Source of the DNA: Aliidiomarina minuta
GTDB taxonomy: Bacteria > Pseudomonadota > Gammaproteobacteria > Enterobacterales > Alteromonadaceae
Assembly: GCF_003987145.1 (NCBI RefSeq)
Contig: NZ_PIPL01000001.1
Location: forward strand, 496,001 to 560,000
DNA length: 64,000 nt
Direction: 5' to 3'
The notes below the pieces were generated by a model, which saw only the letters and a list, made by a program, of their open reading frames with translations, was not told where the DNA came from and searched no databases. Of this stretch, positions 6,832 through 15,354 are shown in pieces (the stretch's first letter is position 1; every line of letters begins with the position of its first letter). A program made the translations under genes and the position numbers.

Positions 6832-9726
6832 ATGAGTAGTATATCTTCTCTCACATGTTCAATGCGTGCGGCCTTTACCATTTCAGTAGCCAGTGGTGTA
6901 CTGATGGCACCAGGGGCAATCGCAGGCCAAAGTGATGATAACGAAGCAACGCAGCCAGAACGCATTCAGGTAACAGGCTCACGTATTTTGCGCGCTGGAG
7001 CAGAAGCTCCTGCGCCAGTAACTGTTATTACCGGCGACGAAATTCTGAATTCAGGGGCGATGAATTTAGGGGAAGTATTATCACGTCTGCCTGCCTTGGG
7101 TAACACCATGACATTGGCGAATTCAGGAAACAGCATTGGTAACGCGGGTATCAGTTTGCTCGATTTACGTGGCATGGGAACCAACCGTACGCTAGTACTA
7201 GTTGATGGGCGTCGCCATGTGGCAGGTTCTCCGAATAGCGCTGCGGTTGATACTAATACTATTCCCAGTGCCTGGATTGACCGGGTTGAAATTATCACCG
7301 GCGGTGCCTCAGCGGTATACGGCGCTGATGCGGTCACTGGTGTAGTGAACTTCATCCTTAAGAAGAACATTGAAGGCCTGGATATTTCAGCCACCAAAGG
7401 TTGGGCAGAGAACAATCCGTATGGAAATGAAAGATTTACTCTGTCGTACGGGCAAAACTACATGGATAATCGCGGTAACCTGGCATTCTCCGTAGAATAC
7501 AATTCGCAAGATAGCTTAAATGCTCTGGATCACCAGTACGCAGGCCGCTCCTGGGCAAGCATGAACTATGATTCGTTATACGGACCGCGTTCAGACGAGG
7601 ATGCACTGTCACCGGATCACCCTGATCAAGTGCGTGTTCCAGACGCCGGTTATTATGATTTATCAGAGGCGGGGAACTTTCAGCTGAATGATACCTGGTA
7701 TACCTTCAACAACGATGGTACACCACGCGAAGTCATGTTTAATGGCCCAGTAGATCCACGCACGGGTTACTGTACCTTCTGCGATTACATCAATATGAAT
7801 CAATACGTGGAAATGCAGCCAAAATATGAGCGCACGAATTTTAACGTACGTAATGGTTTCGAGCTGACTCCTAACCTGTACACTACGCTGGAAGCTAAAT
7901 ACGTGCGTACAGATGGCCAGAGCATTGGCCAGCCATTTTTCTCGTATGGCGGCGTGCGAACTACTGGCGACTATGCTATTCAACGCGACAATGCCTTTGT
8001 TGGCAGTGAACTCGGCGCTTTGATGGATGAAGCCGGTGCTTCTGAGCTGAATATTGGCCGTATGTATAATGACGGTGGTCGTCGTCTGGAAGATAATAAA
8101 CGTGAAACCATGCGACTTGTAGCCGGCGTAGATGGTTATTTGTCTGATGACTGGAGTTTTGATGCTTCTTTAGTCTGGGGCCGCACTGAGATTGAGCGGG
8201 TCAATAACAATAACCTGATTACTCAGAACTACCTGTATGCTATTGATGCGATTGATTTGGGCGAGGGTCCGGTATGTCGCGATGAAGAAGCGCGGGCAAA
8301 TGGCTGTGTGGCGACCAGTATTTTTGGCGCGGACGCCATAGGTGCTGATGCTCGTGATTATATTTACACCAGTTCTTTAGCAACGGCTGAAGTAGAGCAG
8401 AGCGTGGCTACTTTTAACGTGCAAAACCCGTTCTTATTTAGCCTGCCAGCAGGTTATGCTGGTTTTGCCGGCGGTGTAGAATACCGCGATGAGAGCGCTA
8501 CAACTGTTGAAGACCCGCGCGCAAAAGCCGATGAAACTTTCTTCAATGCGCTGGGTGAAACCAATGGTAGTTTCGATGTCACCGAAGCCTATGCTGAGCT
8601 GTCTCTGCCATTAATAACAGATGCGCCTTTTATGCGGGACTTAACGTTGGAAACAGCGATACGTTTTGCGGATTACTCTACTATCGGCAACGCGACAAGC
8701 TGGAAGGCCGGGCTGGAGTGGGTGATTAATACTGAATTGCGGACTCGCTTTACCGTATCTGAAGCATTACGTGCGCCTAATATCACTGAACTGTATCGTA
8801 GCTCAGGACAGAGCTTTGCTAATGTGAGCGACCCTTGTCGGGTCAGTAACCTGAATAACCTGACTGACGAGCGCCGTGAAACCCGCGCTGCTAACTGTGC
8901 GGCTCTGGGTGTAGCCGGTGACTTCGACGACAACTACGACAGCGGTTCTTTAGAACTGGAAGTTGGGGGCAATCCGAATCTGCAGCCGGAAGAGTCTCGT
9001 TCTTATACGGCGGGTGTTGTTTATCAGCCAGCCTGGTTAAATGGCTTCTCTGCTACTGTTGATTACTGGCAAATTGATATTACCGATACCATTGCAAGCA
9101 ATGCAGCCCAGCAGATTCTGGATGCCTGTGTGGATGCTAATAGTATCAATAATGCCTATTGCGGTCGTATCAGCCGTAACAATGACAGTGGTCAGGTAGA
9201 ATTGATTGAAAGCTACTCGCTGAACATTGCCCGCAGTGAAAACAGCGGTATCGATTTTGAGTTGGGTTATGATTTTAATGCTTTTGACGGCAATATCCGC
9301 ACAACTCTGCTTGGTACTAAGCTTCTCGAAGCTAAACGTTATCCTTTCACTGACCAGCCGGATGACTATATTGATTATGCGGGTGTAATGGGCAATGCCG
9401 ATCTGCAAATGCGCTTTACCCTGGATTACTCACGTAACAACTGGACTATCGGAACGCGCACACGTTATTCCAATAGCGTAAATCTGTATAACCCGGATGA
9501 GCTGGCCGGCAATCCTAACCCGAGTAGCGAGATGAGTTATGGTTCTTACGCGGTAACTGATCTTACTCTGGGTTATCGTTATGAGAATGGTGTTCGTGCT
9601 CGAGTCGGGATCGATAATCTGTTCGACCGGGACATGCCTGGGACGACCAATGGAACTGGCGCAGGAAGTGCTTATTATGACAATATAGGCCGTTTTGTTT
9701 ATATCAGCCTGGGTTATTCGTTCTAA
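6832..9726 (+). CDS. TonB-dependent outer-membrane receptor
   Basis: The protein is 964 residues from ATG 6832, chosen because AAGGGAA precedes it and a signal peptide (MSSISSLTCSMRAAF..., cleavage near AIAG) follows; the frame extends 31 codons further upstream. After a TonB-box-like ERIQVTGSRI comes the plug domain (PVTVITGDEIL, LVDGRRHV, RVEIITGGASAVYGADAVTGVVNFI), then a 22-strand barrel ending in aromatic F (GRFVYISLGYSF), as required for BAM recognition. It belongs to the large-loop receptors abundant in Alteromonadales and Xanthomonadales, whose substrates include peptides, carbohydrates and siderophores; none can be assigned here. No FecIR-type regulator is adjacent. The 5' region (6671-6831) is AT-rich with TATAAT at 6730-6735 but no good -35. 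Confidence 0.9.
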   Translation: MSSISSLTCSMRAAFTISVASGVLMAPGAIAGQSDDNEATQPERIQVTGSRILRAGAEAPAPVTVITGDEILNSGAMNLGEVLSRLPALGNTMTLANSGNSIGNAGISLLDLRGMGTNRTLVLVDGRRHVAGSPNSAAVDTNTIPSAWIDRVEIITGGASAVYGADAVTGVVNFILKKNIEGLDISATKGWAENNPYGNERFTLSYGQNYMDNRGNLAFSVEYNSQDSLNALDHQYAGRSWASMNYDSLYGPRSDEDALSPDHPDQVRVPDAGYYDLSEAGNFQLNDTWYTFNNDGTPREVMFNGPVDPRTGYCTFCDYINMNQYVEMQPKYERTNFNVRNGFELTPNLYTTLEAKYVRTDGQSIGQPFFSYGGVRTTGDYAIQRDNAFVGSELGALMDEAGASELNIGRMYNDGGRRLEDNKRETMRLVAGVDGYLSDDWSFDASLVWGRTEIERVNNNNLITQNYLYAIDAIDLGEGPVCRDEEARANGCVATSIFGADAIGADARDYIYTSSLATAEVEQSVATFNVQNPFLFSLPAGYAGFAGGVEYRDESATTVEDPRAKADETFFNALGETNGSFDVTEAYAELSLPLITDAPFMRDLTLETAIRFADYSTIGNATSWKAGLEWVINTELRTRFTVSEALRAPNITELYRSSGQSFANVSDPCRVSNLNNLTDERRETRAANCAALGVAGDFDDNYDSGSLELEVGGNPNLQPEESRSYTAGVVYQPAWLNGFSATVDYWQIDITDTIASNAAQQILDACVDANSINNAYCGRISRNNDSGQVELIESYSLNIARSENSGIDFELGYDFNAFDGNIRTTLLGTKLLEAKRYPFTDQPDDYIDYAGVMGNADLQMRFTLDYSRNNWTIGTRTRYSNSVNLYNPDELAGNPNPSSEMSYGSYAVTDLTLGYRYENGVRARVGIDNLFDRDMPGTTNGTGAGSAYYDNIGRFVYISLGYSF

Positions 9727-9743
9727 TTATTTCCCTCCTAAAA

Positions 9744-9770
9744 AAAGAGCCAGCAATTGCTGGCTCTTTG
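9744..9770. terminator. bidirectional terminator
   Basis: A perfect palindrome, AAAGAGCCAGCAA facing TTGCTGGCTCTTT, with A and T runs on the two sides. It lies between the convergent TonB-receptor and fasciclin-like genes. Confidence 0.85.
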
Positions 9771-9790
9771 TATATTAGTCACTTTCAACT

Positions 9791-10489
9791 TTATTCAGCA
9801 GCATAACCGTTGTCTGAAAGTAGTGTATCCACACGGTGTACAATAATATTAGAGGTTTCAATGTCGGCCTCGACGACCCGTGCATTGTTGACACGCATGG
9901 ACCCGGCTGTGGCTGTGATACGAACATCGTTACCATTAAGTGTTTCTTCGGTAATGCCTTGTTCGGCAATGTTATCACTTCTCACTTCACCTTCAACAAT
10001 ATGGTGACTTAATAACTCACGGAGTCCGTCGGTGTCATCATCATCAATCATTTGTTGTATATCAGCGTGGCGGCCAGCCTGCTGCCCTCGCTGACGTTCC
10101 TGTGCCTGCGTGCGTTCCTGCCCTTGCTCCATACCTTGTTGCTGGGCCTGAGCCTGCTGTTGTCTTTGAGCAGCCGGGCCTCCACCAAAGGCTTCATTGG
10201 TAGGAACAAATACGGTATAGGTGGTATCGCTATCCAACTCATCTTCGATACCTGAAGCTTCCCAGGCTTCGGCAAAGCGTGAATAACTGTCGTCTTCTTT
10301 TATAACCTCCGCGAATTCCTTATCGCTTTTATCTCGCTTATCACGATCACCGCGATGATCGCGCTCAGCTTCCTGCTGTTGCTGCTGCCACTCTTGCTCT
10401 TGTTGCTGTTCATCCTGAGCAATTGCACTTACAGAAAAAGAGGCGGCAATAAAAGCAGCCAGTGTGGTTTTAGTCATAGTGCGTAACAT
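9791..10489 (-). CDS. Secreted fasciclin (FAS1)-like protein with Gln-rich insertion
   Basis: The protein has 232 residues. GGAGGA lies 8 bp before ATG 10489, fixing the start. The signal peptide ends near SAIAQ (residue 25). A first Gln/Glu-rich patch (27-42) and a charged Asp/Arg/Lys patch (43-58) follow. The FAS1 domain begins around 58 with the core YTVFVPTNEAFGG (91-103) and resumes at LLSHHIVEGEV (159-169) and NIIVHRVDTLL (214-224), the usual H2-box-like end. Between them, where normal FAS1 domains have a short helix, there is a 40-residue Gln/Ala/Arg-rich, probably disordered insertion (104-143). FAS1 domains mediate adhesion or extracellular binding; the function here is unknown. Confidence 0.8.
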   Translation of the reverse strand: MLRTMTKTTLAAFIAASFSVSAIAQDEQQQEQEWQQQQQEAERDHRGDRDKRDKSDKEFAEVIKEDDSYSRFAEAWEASGIEDELDSDTTYTVFVPTNEAFGGGPAAQRQQQAQAQQQGMEQGQERTQAQERQRGQQAGRHADIQQMIDDDDTDGLRELLSHHIVEGEVRSDNIAEQGITEETLNGNDVRITATAGSMRVNNARVVEADIETSNIIVHRVDTLLSDNGYAAE

Positions 10490-10559
10490 AACAGTATCCT
10501 CCTATTTGAAGTTCACTTTAAAATTAGCAAAAGATAACGGGAGTACTGTAAATTTAGCG

Positions 10560-10600
10560 TCATTTACTACTTATTTACCGAACTTTAGCGACAAGTTCCA
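10560..10600 (-). promoter_or_regulatory. possible sigma-E/ECF-type -35 element upstream of the fasciclin-like gene
   Basis: On the minus strand GGAACTT (10599-10593) equals the RpoE -35 consensus. About 15 nt downstream the sequence GTAAAT is only a weak match to the RpoE -10 (TCTRA/TCAAA). This is suggestive only. Confidence 0.25.
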
Positions 10601-10629
10601 GGCTAGAGGTTCATTAAATTGACGGCGAA

Positions 10630-12234
10630 TCAGGCTGTTATAGAGCTAAGTATCAGATCCGCTGCTTTTTCAGCAAGGGCAATGGTGGGCGCGTTCGTAT
10701 TGCCACTGATAAGAGTTGGTATTATAGAAGCGTCAATAACCCTCAGATTATGGAGGCCATGAACTCTTAACTGGTCATCTACGACTGCCATATTATCTGC
10801 ACCCATTTTGCAGGTACCAACCGGGTGATAAATAAGACCCAGGCGGCTTTTCAGCGCGTTAAGAAGATCCTCATCGCTTTGTAGTCCATTCCCGGGGTGA
10901 ATTTCTTTGACGCGAAACGCTGAAAACGCTGGCTGTTGCATAATCGAACGGGCAAGGCGAAAGCCGCTTAGCAAGGCCTTAATATCATCCTTGTGATCTA
11001 AGAAGTTATAATCAATTAATGGTGGTTGAGTAATCTGTTTACCTGATAGTCGGACTGTGCCCCGGCTTTTGGGTCGCAACAAGCAAAAGTGGCAGGAAAA
11101 CCCTTGTTGCATGGCTAGCTTAAGGTTGCGTCCGCTGTTGTCGTACAACGCTGGCATGAAGTGTAATTGTATATCGGGAACCTTTAACTGTTCATTACTG
11201 AAACAAAAAGCTCCGGTTTCTGAAATGGCGCTGCTGAGCAAACCTTTTCTCTTGCGCCAGTATTGCCATAAAGCAGGTAGGCGCATAGCCAGGGAAAAAG
11301 GGTTCAAACTGATGCCGGCAAAACTTTTGCAGCTGACCATAACTGAAGCATCTGCATGCTCCTGAAGGTTTTCGCCAACTCCCGGTAAATCATGTATTAA
11401 TTCAATTCCATGCTTCAGCAACTGTTTCGCCGGGCCTATACCAGAAAGCATTAACAATTGCGGCGAGTTAAAGGTTCCACCTGATAAAATCACTTCGCGT
11501 CTTGTACTAAATACCTGGCCATTTTTGCAAATAATTCCAGTTGCCCGATTATTTTCCAGCAAAACACGACTGACCAGAGTGTCGCTCATTACACTTAGGT
11601 TTGGGCGCGACCGCACGGGGTCCAGATAAGCCTGTCGGGCGCCGAAACGGCGGCCATTGTGCCAGGTAAACTGATAAGGTCCGTAACCGGCCAGTTCAGG
11701 ACCGTTAAAGTCGGGGTTAAAAGGCAGCCCTTGCTGTTGGCAGGCTTGCATAAAGGAAAAGGATGGAGCGAAGGCGATATCAACGTCACTTACTTTTAAC
11801 GGACCCTGGTTACTATGCCAGTGATCGCTCCCGCGCTGATTGCATTCAGCTTTTTTGAAGTACGGCAGCATGTCCTCGAAACCCCAGCCCTTGTTGCCGG
11901 CTTCTGCCCAGGCATCATAATCACTTGCGTGACCACGAATATAGATCATGGCGTTTACAGCACCACTGCCACCGACCATTTTGCCTCGAGGAGTGAAAAT
12001 TGGCTCACCATGCCTGATATCAGCAACGGGTTTACTGAAGTAATGCCAGTTATATTTGCGACCAAACATAAAGCGGGCAAAGCCTGCCGGGGTGGTACTG
12101 AACCAGGAGGCGGGTTCTGGACCAGCTTCGACTAAAAGCACGTTAAAGCGGCCGCAGGCTGTTAGTCGGTTGGCTAATACACAGCCGGCAGAACCCGCGC
12201 CGACAATAATATAGTCATATATTGTCGGCTGCAT
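10630..12234 (-). CDS. GMC-family FAD-dependent oxidoreductase (choline dehydrogenase-like)
   Basis: A 534-residue glucose-methanol-choline oxidoreductase. The N-terminal FAD-binding loop YDYIIVGAGSAGCVLANRL and the acidic end of the fold (LLVEAGPEP) are followed by the GMC signature GGSGAVNAMIYIRGH (about 85-100) and the second signature SGGTFNSPQLLMLSGIGP. The C-terminal active-site segment has HPVGTCKMG (the catalytic His of the His-Asn/His pair) and the closing NTNAPTIALAEKAADLI. It resembles BetA and alkane-derived alcohol dehydrogenases (AlkJ-like). There is no betB, betI or transporter nearby, so choline is not supported as substrate. It starts 2 bp after the sbcB stop and shares that transcript. 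Confidence 0.85.
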   Translation of the reverse strand: MQPTIYDYIIVGAGSAGCVLANRLTACGRFNVLLVEAGPEPASWFSTTPAGFARFMFGRKYNWHYFSKPVADIRHGEPIFTPRGKMVGGSGAVNAMIYIRGHASDYDAWAEAGNKGWGFEDMLPYFKKAECNQRGSDHWHSNQGPLKVSDVDIAFAPSFSFMQACQQQGLPFNPDFNGPELAGYGPYQFTWHNGRRFGARQAYLDPVRSRPNLSVMSDTLVSRVLLENNRATGIICKNGQVFSTRREVILSGGTFNSPQLLMLSGIGPAKQLLKHGIELIHDLPGVGENLQEHADASVMVSCKSFAGISLNPFSLAMRLPALWQYWRKRKGLLSSAISETGAFCFSNEQLKVPDIQLHFMPALYDNSGRNLKLAMQQGFSCHFCLLRPKSRGTVRLSGKQITQPPLIDYNFLDHKDDIKALLSGFRLARSIMQQPAFSAFRVKEIHPGNGLQSDEDLLNALKSRLGLIYHPVGTCKMGADNMAVVDDQLRVHGLHNLRVIDASIIPTLISGNTNAPTIALAEKAADLILSSITA

Positions 12235-12236
12235 AG

Positions 12237-13673
12237 TTACAGCTCCTGAATGTAATTAGCCAGCGCTTTGACAATCGCCATATTACGGCTGTTCTGTTCG
12301 TGCTCCTGTGCTAATTGCTCCAGCCGTAGCACAAACTCATCTATGTTCAGATGATGTTTACTGCCTTCTGTTAAACGTGTTTTACAATGTTGCCGCCAAC
12401 GTTCAACTTCAGGCTGACTTAAGGTATGAGGATAATTGCGGGCACGATAACGAAACAGTAATTCAGGTAATCGACTGTCATCCCATTCCAGTGTCAGAGT
12501 TGCCAGTTGCTCAGGGCTACTGCTACGTATAATTTCCATTTGGCTCTTGGCCTGCTCGGAAAAAAATGGGCCACTGTACAGTTGTTGCTCGACGTCATCA
12601 GGAGCGGATGCGTTGTCGGCGGGCTCCAGCAGGGCGCTGACAATATGCTGACGGAGATGCGGATCCTGCTGTAAAAGCGCTAAATAGGCTTCCGCTTGTT
12701 TCCAGTCGAGATTAAAATTGCGCGCGCGTTCTGCACTTAGGGTGTTAAGTGGCGCTAAAAACGGACATTTATTGATGCTGATACTGACCAGTCCTGGTCG
12801 TTCCTGACCTTCTGTAAGCTGGCTTCTGGGGGTAAACAGCAATTGCCTGATCTGGTCGGCTTTTAAGTCCCGGCAATTCTCCGGATTCTTGTCCAGACGC
12901 CAGGCAATCAGTGTATTGGCTTGTTCAGGATGGTAAGCCAGAGGGAAGATCCAGCTTAGATTACCTTGTTCAGTACCATAGTGAGAGCTGACGTGGACCA
13001 GTGCTTTGCTTTGCACCATAGCTTCATCCAGTACCTTCTGTACCTGAGCTTTGCGGCGTAACTGCCAGTACCAGGCATATAATCTCGGTTGTTGCTCTTT
13101 AATAATACGTGCCATGCCAATAGTGGCGTAAACATCAGACATAGCGTCATGAGCCTGCGCATGCTCAATATTATTGGCCATACTCAAGTGTTCAAGTTTG
13201 AAGCTGGTCAGTCCTTTTTCATTTGTTGGCCATTCGATACCCTCTGGACGCAGCGCATAACAGGCCCTGACCAGATCAACCAGGTCCCAGCGACTGTTAT
13301 TATTCTGCCAGCTGTAAGCATAGGGATCGTAAAAATTCCGGTACAACATAAACCGAGTCATTTCATCGTCATAGCGAATGTTGTTGTAGCCAGCTATAGT
13401 GGTCTCTGGTTGACTGAACTGCTGGTGAATTAAATCGCAGAAATGAGCTTCGGGAATACCCTTCTGTAAGGTTTTCTGCGGTGTGATGCCGGTAATCAGG
13501 CAGGCTTCCGGATGCGGCAGATAGTCAGGGGTTTGCTGGCAGTAGTGAACAAGGGGTTCACCGATAATATTCAGGTCTTCATCGGTTCTTATGCCTGCAA
13601 ACTGCGTAGGCCGGTCAACACGGGGATTAGCACCACCAGCTTCAAAGTCATACCAGTAAAGGGTTTTGCTCAT
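12237..13673 (-). CDS. sbcB: Exodeoxyribonuclease I
   Basis: A 478-residue 3'-5' single-strand DNA exonuclease of the DEDDh family (E. coli ExoI has 475), acting in mismatch repair and recombination. The N-terminal Exo I motif is LYWYDFEAGG with the metal-binding Asp and Glu, followed by RPTQFAGIRTD; Exo II contains AGYNNIRYDDEMTRF; Exo III has AHDAMSDVYATIG with His and Asp. The SH3-like and C-terminal helical parts follow (LLFRYRARNYP). ATG 13673 is chosen because it aligns with the family start; the frame runs open to 13754 without a ribosome site. Only a weak ribosome site precedes 13673. The gene is divergent from the isoaspartyl peptidase gene. Confidence 0.92.
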   Translation of the reverse strand: MSKTLYWYDFEAGGANPRVDRPTQFAGIRTDEDLNIIGEPLVHYCQQTPDYLPHPEACLITGITPQKTLQKGIPEAHFCDLIHQQFSQPETTIAGYNNIRYDDEMTRFMLYRNFYDPYAYSWQNNNSRWDLVDLVRACYALRPEGIEWPTNEKGLTSFKLEHLSMANNIEHAQAHDAMSDVYATIGMARIIKEQQPRLYAWYWQLRRKAQVQKVLDEAMVQSKALVHVSSHYGTEQGNLSWIFPLAYHPEQANTLIAWRLDKNPENCRDLKADQIRQLLFTPRSQLTEGQERPGLVSISINKCPFLAPLNTLSAERARNFNLDWKQAEAYLALLQQDPHLRQHIVSALLEPADNASAPDDVEQQLYSGPFFSEQAKSQMEIIRSSSPEQLATLTLEWDDSRLPELLFRYRARNYPHTLSQPEVERWRQHCKTRLTEGSKHHLNIDEFVLRLEQLAQEHEQNSRNMAIVKALANYIQEL

Positions 13674-13792
13674 ATCAAATGGGTCTGGAGTTGTTAGAAT
13701 AAGAGCTAGCATAGCATTGACAGGGTATTGTATGCGAGCATCGTAAAAGTCCATAATAAACTAATTATAAGAACGCATGGAGATCAGGAAAT

Positions 13793-14857
13793 ATGCAAAA
13801 AACATCCGTATTGTTAACCAGTTTGGTGCTAGGTACTTTAGTGAGTGGCTGTGGCGAAAGCGGTGGTGCAGGCAATCAACAGCCTGATAGCTCAGAATCG
13901 CCTATTGCGATAGCTATTCATGGGGGTGCCGGCACCATAACCCGGGAGAATATGAGTGCTGAGCGGGAAGCTCAGTTTACTGCCGCTCTGGAGCAGGCAA
14001 CAGAGGCCGGTTATGAAATTCTGGAAGCGGGTGGCGATAGTATGGATGCCGTTATTGCAGCTATTCAGGTGATGGAAGATAACTCTTTATTTAATGCCGG
14101 AATCGGAGCCGTCTATACTTATGATGGAACACATGAGCTTGATTCATCGGTGATGGAAGGGGCGACTATGAATGCTGGGGCGGCCTCAGGTGTCAAAACC
14201 GTAAAAAGCCCAATTCATCTGGCCCGGGAAATTATGGATAACTCGCGCCATGTGATGCTGAGTGCCGATGGCGCGGCTCAGTTTGCAGAAGAGCAGGGTC
14301 TGGAACTGGTAGATAATAGCTATTTTAACAGTGAGCATCGATATGAGCAGCTGCAGCGTGCTTTGGAACAATTACGCGAAAGCGAGCAAACAGGGGACCA
14401 GATTGCCAATAATAAAAACTGGGATCCGGCTTTTAATATGGGCACTGTTGGTGCAGTAGCGCTGGATCGTGATGGAAACCTGGCGGCGGGCACTTCAACC
14501 GGTGGTATGACCGCTAAACAATATGGACGTATTGGCGACTCACCGATTATTGGTGCCGGAACCTGGGCGGATAACCAGAGTTGCGCGGTTTCTGCAACGG
14601 GCCATGGTGAGTACTTTATTCGTCACCATGTGGCGGCTGATATCTGCTCACGGGTGAAATATAAAGGCGACGATATTTTCGCCGCTGGCGATGCAGTCAT
14701 TCATGAGGTTCTGGTTGACGCCGGCGGTACTGGTGGGGTGATAATTCTGGATGCTGAAGGACAGATTCATATGCCTTTTAATACTGAAGGTATGTACCGG
14801 GCCAGCCAGAGCAGTCATCAGCCTTTACGCATTGGAATATATAACGACGAGGAATAA
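13793..14857 (+). CDS. Isoaspartyl peptidase/L-asparaginase, predicted lipoprotein
   Basis: A 354-residue member of the plant-type asparaginase (Ntn hydrolase) family, which hydrolyses L-asparagine and beta-aspartyl peptides after self-cleavage. The core begins IAIHGGAG, and the autocleavage site with the nucleophile Thr is in NMGTVGAVALD (about residue 220), followed by the substrate loop AAGTSTGGMTAKQYGRIGDSP and a GTGGVI segment near the end. Unlike the cytoplasmic E. coli IaaA, the N-terminus is a lipoprotein signal with lipobox VSGC (Cys20), followed by a low-complexity linker. Gly at +2 suggests outer-membrane sorting in the periplasm. AGGAAAT precedes the ATG. The CBS gene follows 4 bp later. 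Confidence 0.88.
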   Translation: MQKTSVLLTSLVLGTLVSGCGESGGAGNQQPDSSESPIAIAIHGGAGTITRENMSAEREAQFTAALEQATEAGYEILEAGGDSMDAVIAAIQVMEDNSLFNAGIGAVYTYDGTHELDSSVMEGATMNAGAASGVKTVKSPIHLAREIMDNSRHVMLSADGAAQFAEEQGLELVDNSYFNSEHRYEQLQRALEQLRESEQTGDQIANNKNWDPAFNMGTVGAVALDRDGNLAAGTSTGGMTAKQYGRIGDSPIIGAGTWADNQSCAVSATGHGEYFIRHHVAADICSRVKYKGDDIFAAGDAVIHEVLVDAGGTGGVIILDAEGQIHMPFNTEGMYRASQSSHQPLRIGIYNDEE

Positions 14858-14861
14858 GTCT

Positions 14862-15284
14862 ATGACCATACGCTCATTGAAAGTAGGCGATTATATGAGC
14901 CGCCATCCTGCAGTATTAACGGCGACTATGCCGATAGAAGAAGCAGTTGATAAGTTATTAAAAGCTGACCTTACAGGTGGTCCGGTGGTAGACCTCAACA
15001 AAAAAGTGGTTGGCTTTTTATCTGAGCAGGATTGTCTGGCAATGATGCTGGAAGGAACCTACCACAAGGAACAGTCTGCGACGGTTGCGGACTGCATGAG
15101 CGCGGAGGTGGTCACTGTGAATGCAGATACTGCCATTCTCGATTTGGCTCAGCAGTTTGGTTCCAATCGGCCTAAAGTTTATCCGGTGGTAGATTACCAG
15201 GGCAAACTGGTCGGCGTTATCTCACGTACCCATGTTTTAAAAGCTATTAATTTGCACTTACAGGATTCATACGCGAATCATTAG
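14862..15284 (+). CDS. CBS-domain-pair protein
   Basis: A 140-residue protein made of two CBS motifs. CBS1 runs from about 8 to 65 (GDYMSRHPAVLTATMPIEEAV ... VVGFLSEQDCL) and CBS2 from about 75 to 132 (VADCMSAEVVTV ... LVGVISRTHVLKA). Such stand-alone pairs bind adenine nucleotides and regulate partner proteins; no partner is evident. ATG 14862 is preceded by GAGGAATAAG and starts exactly where the fold starts, so the longer upstream frame overlapping the previous gene is not used. It is 4 bp after the isoaspartyl peptidase gene and probably cotranscribed with it. Confidence 0.85.
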   Translation: MTIRSLKVGDYMSRHPAVLTATMPIEEAVDKLLKADLTGGPVVDLNKKVVGFLSEQDCLAMMLEGTYHKEQSATVADCMSAEVVTVNADTAILDLAQQFGSNRPKVYPVVDYQGKLVGVISRTHVLKAINLHLQDSYANH

Positions 15285-15297
15285 TAGTTAACTGTTT

Positions 15298-15340
15298 TGC
15301 TCACTGGCGTTAGCTTGTTAGAATGGCGGCCCAGTGAGCA
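15298..15340 (+). promoter_or_regulatory. 10-bp inverted repeat around a possible hrpA promoter
   Basis: TGCTCACTGG (15298-15307) and CCAGTGAGCA (15331-15340) form a perfect inverted repeat. A -10-like TAGAAT lies between them (15319-15324), with a poor -35 TTGCTC at 15297-15302. The arms would lie near -35 and the transcription start, like an operator; alternatively, in a longer transcript they form a hairpin 14 nt before the hrpA start codon. Confidence 0.35.
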
Positions 15341-15354
15341 GTTGCAGGTTATCC

